Positions 1-5,064 of a stretch of DNA of 5,064 nucleotides are shown here, in pieces; within the stretch, counting starts at the first letter, position 1, and each line of letters starts with the position of its first letter. A program made the translations under genes and the position numbers. Source of the stretch: Methylophilaceae bacterium UBA6140 (GTDB lineage: Bacteria; Pseudomonadota; Gammaproteobacteria; Burkholderiales; Methylophilaceae); contig DIVE01000137.1 of assembly GCA_002423265.1 (NCBI GenBank), forward strand, positions 1 to 5,064, given 5' to 3'. The notes below the pieces were generated by a model. It made no database searches. It was not told the DNA's origin and saw only the letters and a program-made list of their open reading frames with translations.

Positions 1-41
1 AGCTGGAGAAATTGATACATTACCCCTCAGACTTCAACTGA
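1..41 (+). CDS. Possible 3' end of an upstream gene (C-terminal fragment)
   Basis: The frame that begins at base 3 reads LEKLIHYPSDFN and stops at TGA 39-41, six bases before the bpt ATG and in the same frame. The close spacing would fit translational coupling with bpt, which has no clear Shine-Dalgarno of its own. In many betaproteobacteria the gene before bpt is aat (leucyl/phenylalanyl-tRNA-protein transferase), so aat is a candidate by context only. Twelve residues are too few to identify a family, and the segment could also be non-coding leader. Confidence 0.3.
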   Translation, partial: LEKLIHYPSDFN

Positions 42-47
42 ACGATC

Positions 48-782
48 ATGACACTACCGAACGACGCACCGCTGCAAAAAATCCAGTTCTACGTCACCGC
101 GCCATACAGCTGCGGCTATCTGGAAGGCAAGCTGGCGCAATCGCTGATTGCCGCGCCGCATCACCTGATCGACGCCGGCGCCTATAACGGCCTGATCCAG
201 CTCGGCTTCCGGCGCAGCGGAAAATTCGCCTACCGCCCGCACTGCGAGTCCTGCAGCGCTTGCGTACCCGTACGCGTTCTGGTCGATGAGTTCAGCGCAA
301 GCCGCAGCCAGCGGCGTGCCCGGCAGCAACATGCAAATCTGTCGGCGGCAATCGTGCCGCTCGCCTTCAGCGAAGAGCATTTCGCGCTCTATCAGGCCTA
401 TCAGATCGCCAGACACGAAGGCCAGCAGGAACCCGATTCGGTCGAGCAGTACCGCAATTTTCTGGTGCAGAGCAACGTCGATTCAATGCTGGTCGAGTTC
501 CGTCTCAACGGCGAGTTGATGATGGTCAGTCTGGTCGATATCGTGCACGACGGCATTTCTGCGGTTTACACTTTTTACAATACGACAGACTGCCATTGCA
601 GCTACGGCACCTACAATATCCTCTGGCTGATTGATTGGGCCGGACAGCTCGGACTGAAACATCTTTATCTCGGCTACTGGATCGAGCAAAGCCGGAAAAT
701 GGCTTACAAACAGAACTTCCTGCCGCAGGAAGCCCTGATCGATGGCGAGTGGTTACGGCTCAATAAACCGAATAAAAAATAG
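48..782 (+). CDS. bpt: Aspartate/glutamate leucyltransferase (bacterial N-degron pathway)
   Basis: This enzyme transfers leucine from Leu-tRNA to N-terminal Asp or Glu of proteins in the cytosol, making N-degrons for ClpS and ClpAP. At 244 residues it has the usual family length. The N-terminal ATE_N-type domain (about residues 12-80) shows APYSCGYL with C22, the HCESCSAC cluster (C66, C69, C72) and then SRSQRRAR at 85-92. The C-terminal GNAT-like domain (about 107-230) carries YTFY (174-177), GTYNILW (187-193) and LYLGYWIEQSRKMAYK (206-221), the family signature. ATG 48 is the first start after the in-frame stop at 39-41 and leaves a normal N-terminus. No clear ribosome binding site is visible, so coupling to an upstream gene is inferred. 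A strong terminator at 845-889 ends the unit. Two extra cysteines (C182, C184) lie just before GTYNILW. Identification is firm; activity is inferred from homology. Confidence 0.93.
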   Translation: MTLPNDAPLQKIQFYVTAPYSCGYLEGKLAQSLIAAPHHLIDAGAYNGLIQLGFRRSGKFAYRPHCESCSACVPVRVLVDEFSASRSQRRARQQHANLSAAIVPLAFSEEHFALYQAYQIARHEGQQEPDSVEQYRNFLVQSNVDSMLVEFRLNGELMMVSLVDIVHDGISAVYTFYNTTDCHCSYGTYNILWLIDWAGQLGLKHLYLGYWIEQSRKMAYKQNFLPQEALIDGEWLRLNKPNKK

Positions 783-844
783 CTGCAACGGATTTGAACT
801 TATTGCATCGGTATTCATCTTATTCAATGTCATCTCCCTGCAAG

Positions 845-889
845 CGGCGTTTTAATGTGGAAATCATCCTGCATTAAAGCGCCGTTTTT
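845..889 (+). terminator. Strong intrinsic terminator downstream of bpt
   Basis: The arm CGGCGTTTTAATG (845-857) pairs with CATTAAAGCGCCG (872-884) over 13 bp with a single G-U wobble, and TTTTT (885-889) follows at once. The 14-base loop could close further with GGA/TCC. There is no T-run on the opposite strand side, so it acts on + strand transcripts. It separates bpt from the tyrA operon. Confidence 0.9.
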
Positions 890-945
890 GCGTTGACGTC
901 ACCGGCTGGAAAGTCCCTGGCTGTGCCGAAGATCAGGCTTGCGCA

Positions 946-954
946 TGCTACAAT
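946..954 (+). promoter_or_regulatory. Putative tyrA operon promoter (extended -10)
   Basis: TGCTACAAT contains a TGn extension followed by a -10 box TACAAT (949-954), one base from the consensus TATAAT. The -35 position 17 bp upstream reads CCGAAG, a poor match, so recognition would rest on the extended -10. Transcription would start near 961, giving a leader of about 20 bases before tyrA. The site lies downstream of the bpt terminator, where an operon promoter is expected. Confidence 0.55.
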
Positions 955-982
955 CCGCTTTTTTTGATCTGATGGTGATGGT

Positions 983-1867
983 TTGAAAAAACTTGTGATC
1001 TTTGGCGTCGGCCTGATCGGCGGTTCGCTCGCACTTTCGCTCAAACGCCGCCTGCCGTCGTTGCACGTGACAGGTGTGGGCCGAGCCGGCGAAAGCTTGC
1101 AGGCCGCGCTCGATCTGCGAGTGATCGACGAAATGGCAGCCTCGCCGGCAGCGGCGATGCAAGATGCCGATATGGTTGTCATCGCCGCCCCGGTCGCACA
1201 AACGCCCGCCATCCTCAAGCTGATCGCGCCACACATTGAAAGCAAAACCGTGATCACCGATGTCGGCAGCACCAAATCCGACATTATCGACTACGCCGCC
1301 GCCATACTCGGCGATCAATTCCAGCAGTTCGTTCCCGGTCATCCGATAGCAGGCGCAGAAAAAAGCGGTGTGGCCGCAGCACGCGCCGATCTTTTCGACG
1401 GCAAGAACATCGTACTGACGCCGGCGGCCGCAACCAGCCCGGCTGCCACCGAACAAGTCCGCAGCATGTGGCTCAAGACGAATGCAAAGGTCTGCGAAAT
1501 GAGCGCCAGCCATCACGATCATATATTCGCCGCAATCAGCCATCTGCCGCATCTGCTTGCTTTCGCGCTGGTCAACAACCTCGCCTCGCGGCCGGACGCG
1601 GCAGAACTTTTCGGATTTGCGGCAGGCGGTTTCCGCGATTTCAGCAGGATCGCCGGCAGCTCGCCGGAAATGTGGCGCGACATCAGCCTCGCCAACCGTA
1701 CCGCGCTGCTGGCCGAAATCGACAGCTATCAGGCGACGCTGCAGCAAATGCGCGCGCTGCTCGAAGCTCGGGACGGCAAGGGCTTGCAAGCCATGTTCGA
1801 ACAAGCCAGCCACACACGTAACGGCTGGGCAGAATCACAAGCGAAAAAACCAGATGCAGACGCTTGA
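983..1867 (+). CDS. tyrA: Prephenate/arogenate dehydrogenase, TyrA family
   Basis: TyrA oxidatively decarboxylates prephenate to 4-hydroxyphenylpyruvate (or arogenate to tyrosine), the committed cytosolic step to tyrosine. The 294-residue protein starts with a Rossmann motif GVGLIGGS (8-15). Then come TDVGSTKSD (92-100), [11 protein letters not shown] (119-129) with the conserved His120, SHLPH (186-190) and [17 protein letters not shown] (215-231), whose Arg is the usual substrate-carboxylate contact. There is no C-terminal ACT domain and no fused chorismate mutase. The end of strand beta-2 reads GVGR (31-34) rather than carrying an Asp, which suggests NADP use or dual cofactor use. The start is TTG: an in-frame stop lies at 965-967, and the next candidate, GTG 995, would cut into the first beta strand. 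GGTGAT at 974-979 may serve as ribosome binding site, though its spacing is short. The gene overlaps aroA by 14 bp. Confidence 0.94.
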   Translation: MKKLVIFGVGLIGGSLALSLKRRLPSLHVTGVGRAGESLQAALDLRVIDEMAASPAAAMQDADMVVIAAPVAQTPAILKLIAPHIESKTVITDVGSTKSDIIDYAAAILGDQFQQFVPGHPIAGAEKSGVAAARADLFDGKNIVLTPAAATSPAATEQVRSMWLKTNAKVCEMSASHHDHIFAAISHLPHLLAFALVNNLASRPDAAELFGFAAGGFRDFSRIAGSSPEMWRDISLANRTALLAEIDSYQATLQQMRALLEARDGKGLQAMFEQASHTRNGWAESQAKKPDADA

Positions 1868-3143
1868 GCTGAAACCAGCGGCCAGCGCCAGCGGCGAAAT
1901 CGTCCTGCCAGGCTCCAAAAGCATTTCCAATCGCACCTTGCTCTTGGCGGCACTGGCCAAAGGTGACACCGGCATTCACGATCTGCTCGCTTCCGACGAT
2001 GTCGAACGCATGCTGGATGCGCTTAAACTGCTGGGCGTAGAATTGACTCAAACCGGCGAACACGACTGGCATGTGATTGGCACTGCCGGTTGTTTTCCCA
2101 ACAAGCAGGCCGATCTTTTCATGGGCAATGCCGGCACTGCGATTCGCCCGCTGACTGCCGCACTGGCGCTCTCATCAGGCAATTACAAGTTGTCTGGCGT
2201 ACCGCGCATGCACGAACGGCCGATCGGCGATCTGGTCGATGCGCTGCGCCAGGCAGGCGCCAACATAGAATATCTGGGTCACGCCGGATTTCCGCCGCTG
2301 AAAATCGCACCGGCCGACATCGATGTCGGCAAACCGGTCCGCATTCGCGGCGATGTCTCCAGCCAGTTCCTGACTGCCTTGCTGATGGCGTTGCCGCTCA
2401 CGGGCAAAATCGCCAGTATCGAGGTTGTCGGCGAACTGATCTCCAAACCCTATATCGAAATCACGCTGAACCTGATGCAGCGCTTCGGCGTCCGCGTCGA
2501 GCGCAACGGCTGGCAGAGCTTCACTATTCCGCCTGATAGCGTGTACCAAAGCCCCGGTGAGATTTACGTCGAAGGCGATGCTTCTTCCGCTTCCTACTTC
2601 CTCGCTGCGGGCGCCATCGGCAAGGGCCCGGTACGCGTGCATGGCATCGGGCGCGACAGCATTCAGGGCGACGTCCGGTTCTGCGAAGCACTGGCAATAA
2701 TGGGCGCAAGGATTACCTTCGGCGACAACTGGATAGAAGCCAGCGCACCTGCCGGAAAACTGAAAGCGATCGATCTCGATTGCAACCATATTCCGGATGC
2801 CGCCATGACATTGGCAACGGCGGCGCTGTTTGCCGACGGCCCAAGCCGGCTGCGCAATATCGCCAGCTGGCGCGTCAAGGAAACTGACCGCCTGAGCGCG
2901 ATGGCCACCGAACTGCGCAAGCTGGGCGCTGCTGTCGAGGAAGGTGCTGATTATCTGGCCATCACCCCCCCCGAAACACTGACGCCGGATGCCGCAATCG
3001 ACACCTACGACGACCACCGCATGGCGATGTGTTTCTCGCTGATTGCCCTGGGCGGCGTGCCGATCACCATCAACGACCCCGGATGCGTGGCCAAGACGTT
3101 TCCGGACTATTTTGAACAGTTTGCGAAAATCACTCATGTCTGA
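1854..3143 (+). CDS. aroA: 3-phosphoshikimate 1-carboxyvinyltransferase (EPSP synthase)
   Basis: AroA joins shikimate-3-phosphate and phosphoenolpyruvate to give EPSP, the precursor of chorismate. At 429 residues it is close to E. coli AroA (427). Visible landmarks are PGSKSISNR (19-27, substrate-binding Lys22 and Arg27), GNAGTAIRP (91-99, the phosphoenolpyruvate/glyphosate loop), DVSSQF (167-172), IPDAAMTLA (313-321, catalytic Asp315), WRVKETDRL (339-347, catalytic Glu343), DDHRMAM (386-392) and [10 protein letters not shown] (410-419). The loop keeps the Thr and Pro of the glyphosate-sensitive class I type. The reading frame stays open upstream to 1557, but homology begins at ATG 1854, which lies inside the tyrA 3' end. 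Translation is probably coupled, since no strong Shine-Dalgarno is present. The gene overlaps cmk by 8 bp at its end and contains a C8 tract at 2965-2972. Confidence 0.97.
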   Translation: MQTLELKPAASASGEIVLPGSKSISNRTLLLAALAKGDTGIHDLLASDDVERMLDALKLLGVELTQTGEHDWHVIGTAGCFPNKQADLFMGNAGTAIRPLTAALALSSGNYKLSGVPRMHERPIGDLVDALRQAGANIEYLGHAGFPPLKIAPADIDVGKPVRIRGDVSSQFLTALLMALPLTGKIASIEVVGELISKPYIEITLNLMQRFGVRVERNGWQSFTIPPDSVYQSPGEIYVEGDASSASYFLAAGAIGKGPVRVHGIGRDSIQGDVRFCEALAIMGARITFGDNWIEASAPAGKLKAIDLDCNHIPDAAMTLATAALFADGPSRLRNIASWRVKETDRLSAMATELRKLGAAVEEGADYLAITPPETLTPDAAIDTYDDHRMAMCFSLIALGGVPITINDPGCVAKTFPDYFEQFAKITHV

Positions 3144-3912
3144 TCTCAATCGCAAGACTGATAGTGCAGGAAAAAGAGATAAGGGCGGTGCCCCCTCCCC
3201 GTCCCTCCCTCTGCCGGGGAAGGACGACCCTTCGCCCTTGACCCGTCACCCTTCACTGATTCCGGTGATTGCAATAGACGGCCCCTCCGCCAGCGGCAAG
3301 GGCACCGTCGCGCAACGCGTCGCCAATCAGCTCGGCTACCATTACCTCGATTCCGGCGCGCTATACCGGCTGGTGGCGCTCGCCGCCAGACAGCGTGGCA
3401 TCAGCTGGCAGGATGCGCCGGCTCTGGCGGCCATGACCCGATCCCTCAACATTCAATTCGAGAACGGCAGCATCCTGTTGGATGGCCTGGATGTCAGTGA
3501 AGATCTGCGCGCCGAGGAAATGAGCAAGGGGGCATCGGAGGTCGCGGTTCACCCCGGAGTGAGAGCCGCCCTGCTCGATTTGCAACATGGCTTGCGCAAA
3601 TTGCCGGGGCTGGTCGCCGATGGCCGGGACATGGCTACAGTGGTTTTCCCCGATGCACAAACCAAGATATATCTGACCGCCAGCGCAGAAACACGAGCCG
3701 AGCGCCGCTACAAGCAATTGCTGGAAAAAGGCAAAAAAGCCGACCTTGGGGAAATTCTACGGGATCTGCAGCAACGCGATGCGAGGGACAGCCAGCGTAG
3801 CACCGCGCCCCTGCAACAATGCAAGGATGCCTGCCTGCTCGAAACCAGCAATATGTCGATAGAAGAAGCCGTCCGCTTCGTTATCGACGCATTTGAACGG
3901 CAGAAAAAATAA
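3136..3912 (+). CDS. cmk: Cytidylate kinase with an unusual N-terminal extension
   Basis: Cmk phosphorylates CMP and dCMP with ATP in the cytosol. The core begins near residue 43 with PVIAIDGP and the P-loop GPSASGKGT (49-57). It continues with YLDSGALYR (70-78), [17 protein letters not shown] (158-174), the arginine-rich lid RDARDSQR (214-221) and a C-terminal SIEEAV (241-246). Total length is 258 residues against about 220-230 in the family. The excess is a Pro/Ser-rich head of about 42 residues encoded by repeat-like DNA (3191-3255). ATG 3136 overlaps the aroA stop and is the natural coupled start. TTG 3238, CTG 3256 and GTG 3265 are alternatives; TTG 3238 has AAGGA at 3220-3224 upstream, at rather long spacing. 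A167 stands where GRDMG is usual. The core assignment is firm; the true N-terminus is open. Confidence 0.93.
   Translation: MSDLNRKTDSAGKRDKGGAPSPSLPLPGKDDPSPLTRHPSLIPVIAIDGPSASGKGTVAQRVANQLGYHYLDSGALYRLVALAARQRGISWQDAPALAAMTRSLNIQFENGSILLDGLDVSEDLRAEEMSKGASEVAVHPGVRAALLDLQHGLRKLPGLVADGRDMATVVFPDAQTKIYLTASAETRAERRYKQLLEKGKKADLGEILRDLQQRDARDSQRSTAPLQQCKDACLLETSNMSIEEAVRFVIDAFERQKK
3201..3225 (+). repeat. Imperfect inverted repeat inside the cmk 5' region
   Basis: GTCC (3201-3204) pairs with GGAC (3222-3225). After one C-A mismatch, TCCCT (3206-3210) pairs with GGGGA (3216-3220) including a G-T wobble, leaving a short loop. The flanking bases are C-rich. It sits in the low-complexity stretch that lengthens Cmk and resembles the small hairpin repeats found between bacterial genes. 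Repeat-family membership cannot be shown from one copy. Confidence 0.45.
3228..3255 (+). repeat. Four tandem heptamers, consensus CCCTTCA
   Basis: The units are CCCTTCG (3228-3234), CCCTTGA (3235-3241), CCCGTCA (3242-3248) and CCCTTCA (3249-3255), each differing from the consensus by at most one base. Seven is not a multiple of three, so the repeat rotates through the reading frame and encodes no repeating peptide. That suggests it began as non-coding DNA. It lies just before the conserved Cmk core. Confidence 0.8.
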
Positions 3913-3923
3913 TCCGGCTTTAT

Positions 3924-3951
3924 TTGTATTGTTACATCAACATGTTACAAT
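3924..3951 (+). promoter_or_regulatory. Putative rpsA promoter
   Basis: TACAAT (3946-3951) is a good -10 box. TTGTAT (3924-3929), 16 bp upstream, is a weak -35 with three of six consensus bases. Transcription would begin near 3958, about 80 bases before rpsA. The position between cmk and rpsA fits the separate expression a ribosomal protein gene needs. The -10 overlaps a dyad and lies just ahead of a terminator-like hairpin. Confidence 0.5.
3929..3950. repeat. Dyad overlapping the rpsA -10 region (possible operator)
   Basis: TTGTTACAT (3929-3937) and ATGTTACAA (3942-3950) are inverted 9-base arms with one mismatched position, separated by CAAC. They also contain TGTTACA as a direct repeat. 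The right arm covers most of the -10 box, a usual place for a repressor site. No regulator can be named from the sequence. Confidence 0.5.
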
Positions 3952-3956
3952 GCGTT

Positions 3957-3972
3957 TTCATGGTGCCATGAA
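3957..3972 (+). promoter_or_regulatory. Alternative hairpin competing with the rpsA leader terminator
   Basis: TTCATGG (3957-3963) is the exact reverse complement of CCATGAA (3966-3972), with two bases between; in RNA the innermost pair would open to give a four-base loop. The 3' arm is the same stretch that forms the left side of the terminator-like hairpin at 3965-3989, so the two structures exclude each other. This could act as an antiterminator; that role is inferred. Confidence 0.45.
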
Positions 3973-3995
3973 CCCCCGAGGTTGATGGCTTTTTT
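3965..3995 (+). terminator. Intrinsic terminator or attenuator in the cmk-rpsA gap
   Basis: GCCAT (3965-3969) pairs with ATGGC (3985-3989). After a G-G mismatch, AACC (3971-3974) pairs with GGTT (3980-3983) around a five-base loop, and six T follow (3990-3995). The shape is that of a Rho-independent terminator. It would end the tyrA-aroA-cmk transcript. It also lies downstream of the putative rpsA promoter, with only 41 bases left before rpsA, so it may instead work as an attenuator. The stem is modest, so termination may be partial. Confidence 0.6.
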
Positions 3996-4019
3996 AACTT
4001 TCCCCGCCGCCAGGTGGGT

Positions 4020-4032
4020 ATTACTAGGTAAT
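4020..4032 (+). promoter_or_regulatory. Small hairpin containing the rpsA ribosome binding site
   Basis: ATTAC (4020-4024) pairs with GTAAT (4028-4032) around the loop TAG. The probable Shine-Dalgarno AGG (4026-4028) sits in the loop and first stem base, about eight bases before ATG 4037. The stem is short and AT-rich. The AGG supports ATG 4037 over the second ATG at 4070, which has only a pyrimidine-rich stretch before it. Confidence 0.5.
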
Positions 4033-4036
4033 TTTA

Positions 4037-5064
4037 ATGGCTAACGTTTCCACAAACCCATCTTCTTCTATGGAAAGCTTTGCAGCACTGTTCGAGGAAA
4101 GCCTCGCTCGCCAGGAAATGCGTTCCGGCGAAGTCATCGTCGCTGAAGTTATTTCCGTAGATTCCGATTTCGTGATCGTCAATGCCGGTCTCAAATCCGA
4201 AAGCGTGATCAATACCGCTGAATTCCGTGATGACCAAGGCAATATCGAGGTCAACGTCGGCGACTTCGTCAAGGTCGCTATCGAGAAACTTGAAGATGGT
4301 TACGGTTCCACCGTTCTTTCCCGCGATAAAGCGAAGAAAATGCAGGCATGGCTCGATCTGGAAGAAGCCATGAACGAAGGTCGTGTGATCAAGGGTATGG
4401 TCAATGGTCGCGTCAAGGGCGGCCTGACTGTCATGGTCAACGGCATCCGCGCATTCCTGCCGGGCTCCCTGGTGGATCTGCGTCCGGTCAAGGACACCAC
4501 CCCGTTCGAAAACAAGGAATGGGACTTCAAGGTCATCAAGCTCGACCGCAAGCGTAACAACGTCGTCGTTTCCCGTCGTGCAGTGCTGGAAGACAGCATG
4601 GGCGCCGACCGCGAAGCACTGATGGAATCACTGAAAGAAGGCGCAGTCGTTAAGGGTATCGTCAAGAACATCACCGACTACGGTGCGTTCGTTGATCTCG
4701 GCGGCATCGACGGCCTGCTGCACATTACCGATCTGGCATGGCGCCGCGTCAAGCACCCATCCGAAGTGCTGACCGTAGGCGAAGAAGTTGAAGCCAAGAT
4801 CCTCAAGTTCGATCAGGAAAAGAACCGCGTATCCCTCGGCATCAAGCAACTGGGCGATGACCCATGGGTTGCGCTGAGCCGCCGCTATCCAGTCAGCACC
4901 CGTTTGTTCGGCAAGGTGACCAACCTGACCGACTACGGCGCATTCGTTGAAATCGAACCGGGCATCGAAGGTCTGGTACACGTTTCCGAAATGGACTGGA
5001 CCAACAAGAACGTACACCCGGCCAAGATCGCTCAACTGGGCGACGAAGTTGAAGTCATGATCCT
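4037..5064 (+). CDS. rpsA: 30S ribosomal protein S1 (3' end beyond the window)
   Basis: S1 is the large RNA-binding protein of the 30S subunit that helps dock and unfold mRNA at initiation. The first 342 residues are present with no stop before the window edge; the full protein is normally about 550-570 residues with six S1 domains. After a Ser/Thr-rich lead, [11 protein letters not shown] (12-22) matches the common S1 N-terminus. Domains 1 (about 31-97) and 2 (about 116-180, with [17 protein letters not shown] at 135-151) are the ribosome-binding type. Domain 3 (about 202-270) and partial domain 4 (about 288 on) each carry TDYGAFV, and domain 4 has [14 protein letters not shown] at 312-325. 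ATG 4037 is chosen for its AGG; ATG 4070 would begin exactly at MESF. Identification is essentially certain. Its spacing and leader suggest regulation apart from cmk. Confidence 0.98.
   Translation, partial: MANVSTNPSSSMESFAALFEESLARQEMRSGEVIVAEVISVDSDFVIVNAGLKSESVINTAEFRDDQGNIEVNVGDFVKVAIEKLEDGYGSTVLSRDKAKKMQAWLDLEEAMNEGRVIKGMVNGRVKGGLTVMVNGIRAFLPGSLVDLRPVKDTTPFENKEWDFKVIKLDRKRNNVVVSRRAVLEDSMGADREALMESLKEGAVVKGIVKNITDYGAFVDLGGIDGLLHITDLAWRRVKHPSEVLTVGEEVEAKILKFDQEKNRVSLGIKQLGDDPWVALSRRYPVSTRLFGKVTNLTDYGAFVEIEPGIEGLVHVSEMDWTNKNVHPAKIAQLGDEVEVMI

Noticed and set aside
893..898. TTGACG as a -35 box for tyrA
   Set aside because: It lies about 50 bp from the TACAAT -10 at 949-954, and no suitable -10 sits 16-18 bp downstream.
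899..1813. Long open frame on the - strand opposite tyrA
   Set aside because: It is the antisense shadow of a clearly identified tyrA. Its composition is rich in Arg, Cys and His without recognisable motifs, as expected from high-GC codon bias.
1557..1853. Upstream in-frame extension of aroA within tyrA
   Set aside because: The extension reads as out-of-frame tyrA, while AroA homology begins exactly at ATG 1854 and gives the normal family length.
2175..3155. 326-codon open frame on the - strand opposite aroA
   Set aside because: The + strand encodes a complete AroA with all catalytic motifs. The antisense product shows no family signature and no promoter or ribosome binding site of its own.
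3369..3376. GCTGGTGG, identical to the E. coli Chi site
   Set aside because: It is an eight-base match inside cmk codons. Chi sequences differ between lineages, and one occurrence in 5 kb is not evidence of function.
4628..5035. Open frame on the - strand opposite rpsA
   Set aside because: It is a shadow of the S1 repeats. The + strand matches ribosomal protein S1 without interruption.

Overview
The window is a chromosomal housekeeping segment in which every gene lies on the + strand. Protein content and gene order point to a betaproteobacterium. AroA, Cmk and ribosomal protein S1 read as typical proteobacterial sequences, and the order tyrA-aroA-cmk-rpsA is the classical one of Beta- and Gammaproteobacteria. 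The sequence alone does not separate Burkholderiales from Nitrosomonadales-type lineages. No mobile element, CRISPR array, tRNA or rRNA was seen, and nothing looks like a new defence or accessory system.

Layout. Positions 1-41 probably hold the last codons of an upstream gene. A bpt gene (Asp/Glu leucyltransferase of the N-degron pathway) follows at 48-782 and is closed by a strong intrinsic terminator at 845-889. A promoter with an extended -10 (946-954) then precedes a tightly packed operon. In it, tyrA (983-1867, TTG start) overlaps aroA (1854-3143) by 14 bp, and aroA overlaps cmk (3136-3912) by 8 bp. A 124-bp gap (3913-4036) carries a dyad over a promoter-like -10, a terminator-like hairpin with a T-run, and a small hairpin around the ribosome binding site. 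After it comes rpsA (4037 onward), which is cut by the window end.

How the genes work together. AroA makes EPSP on the shikimate route to chorismate, and TyrA commits prephenate (or arogenate) to tyrosine. Cmk recycles CMP and dCMP, and S1 lets ribosomes start on structured mRNAs, so the block mixes aromatic amino acid synthesis with nucleotide and translation functions. Bpt acts separately, tagging proteins for ClpS/ClpAP degradation.

Points most worth a second look: the ~40-residue N-terminal extension of Cmk, encoded by repeat-like DNA with a heptamer tandem repeat; the rpsA leader, where two RNA hairpins compete for the same bases; the TTG start of tyrA overlapping the stop of a four-codon ORF; and bpt lying directly upstream of tyrA, where pheA/hisC would often be.
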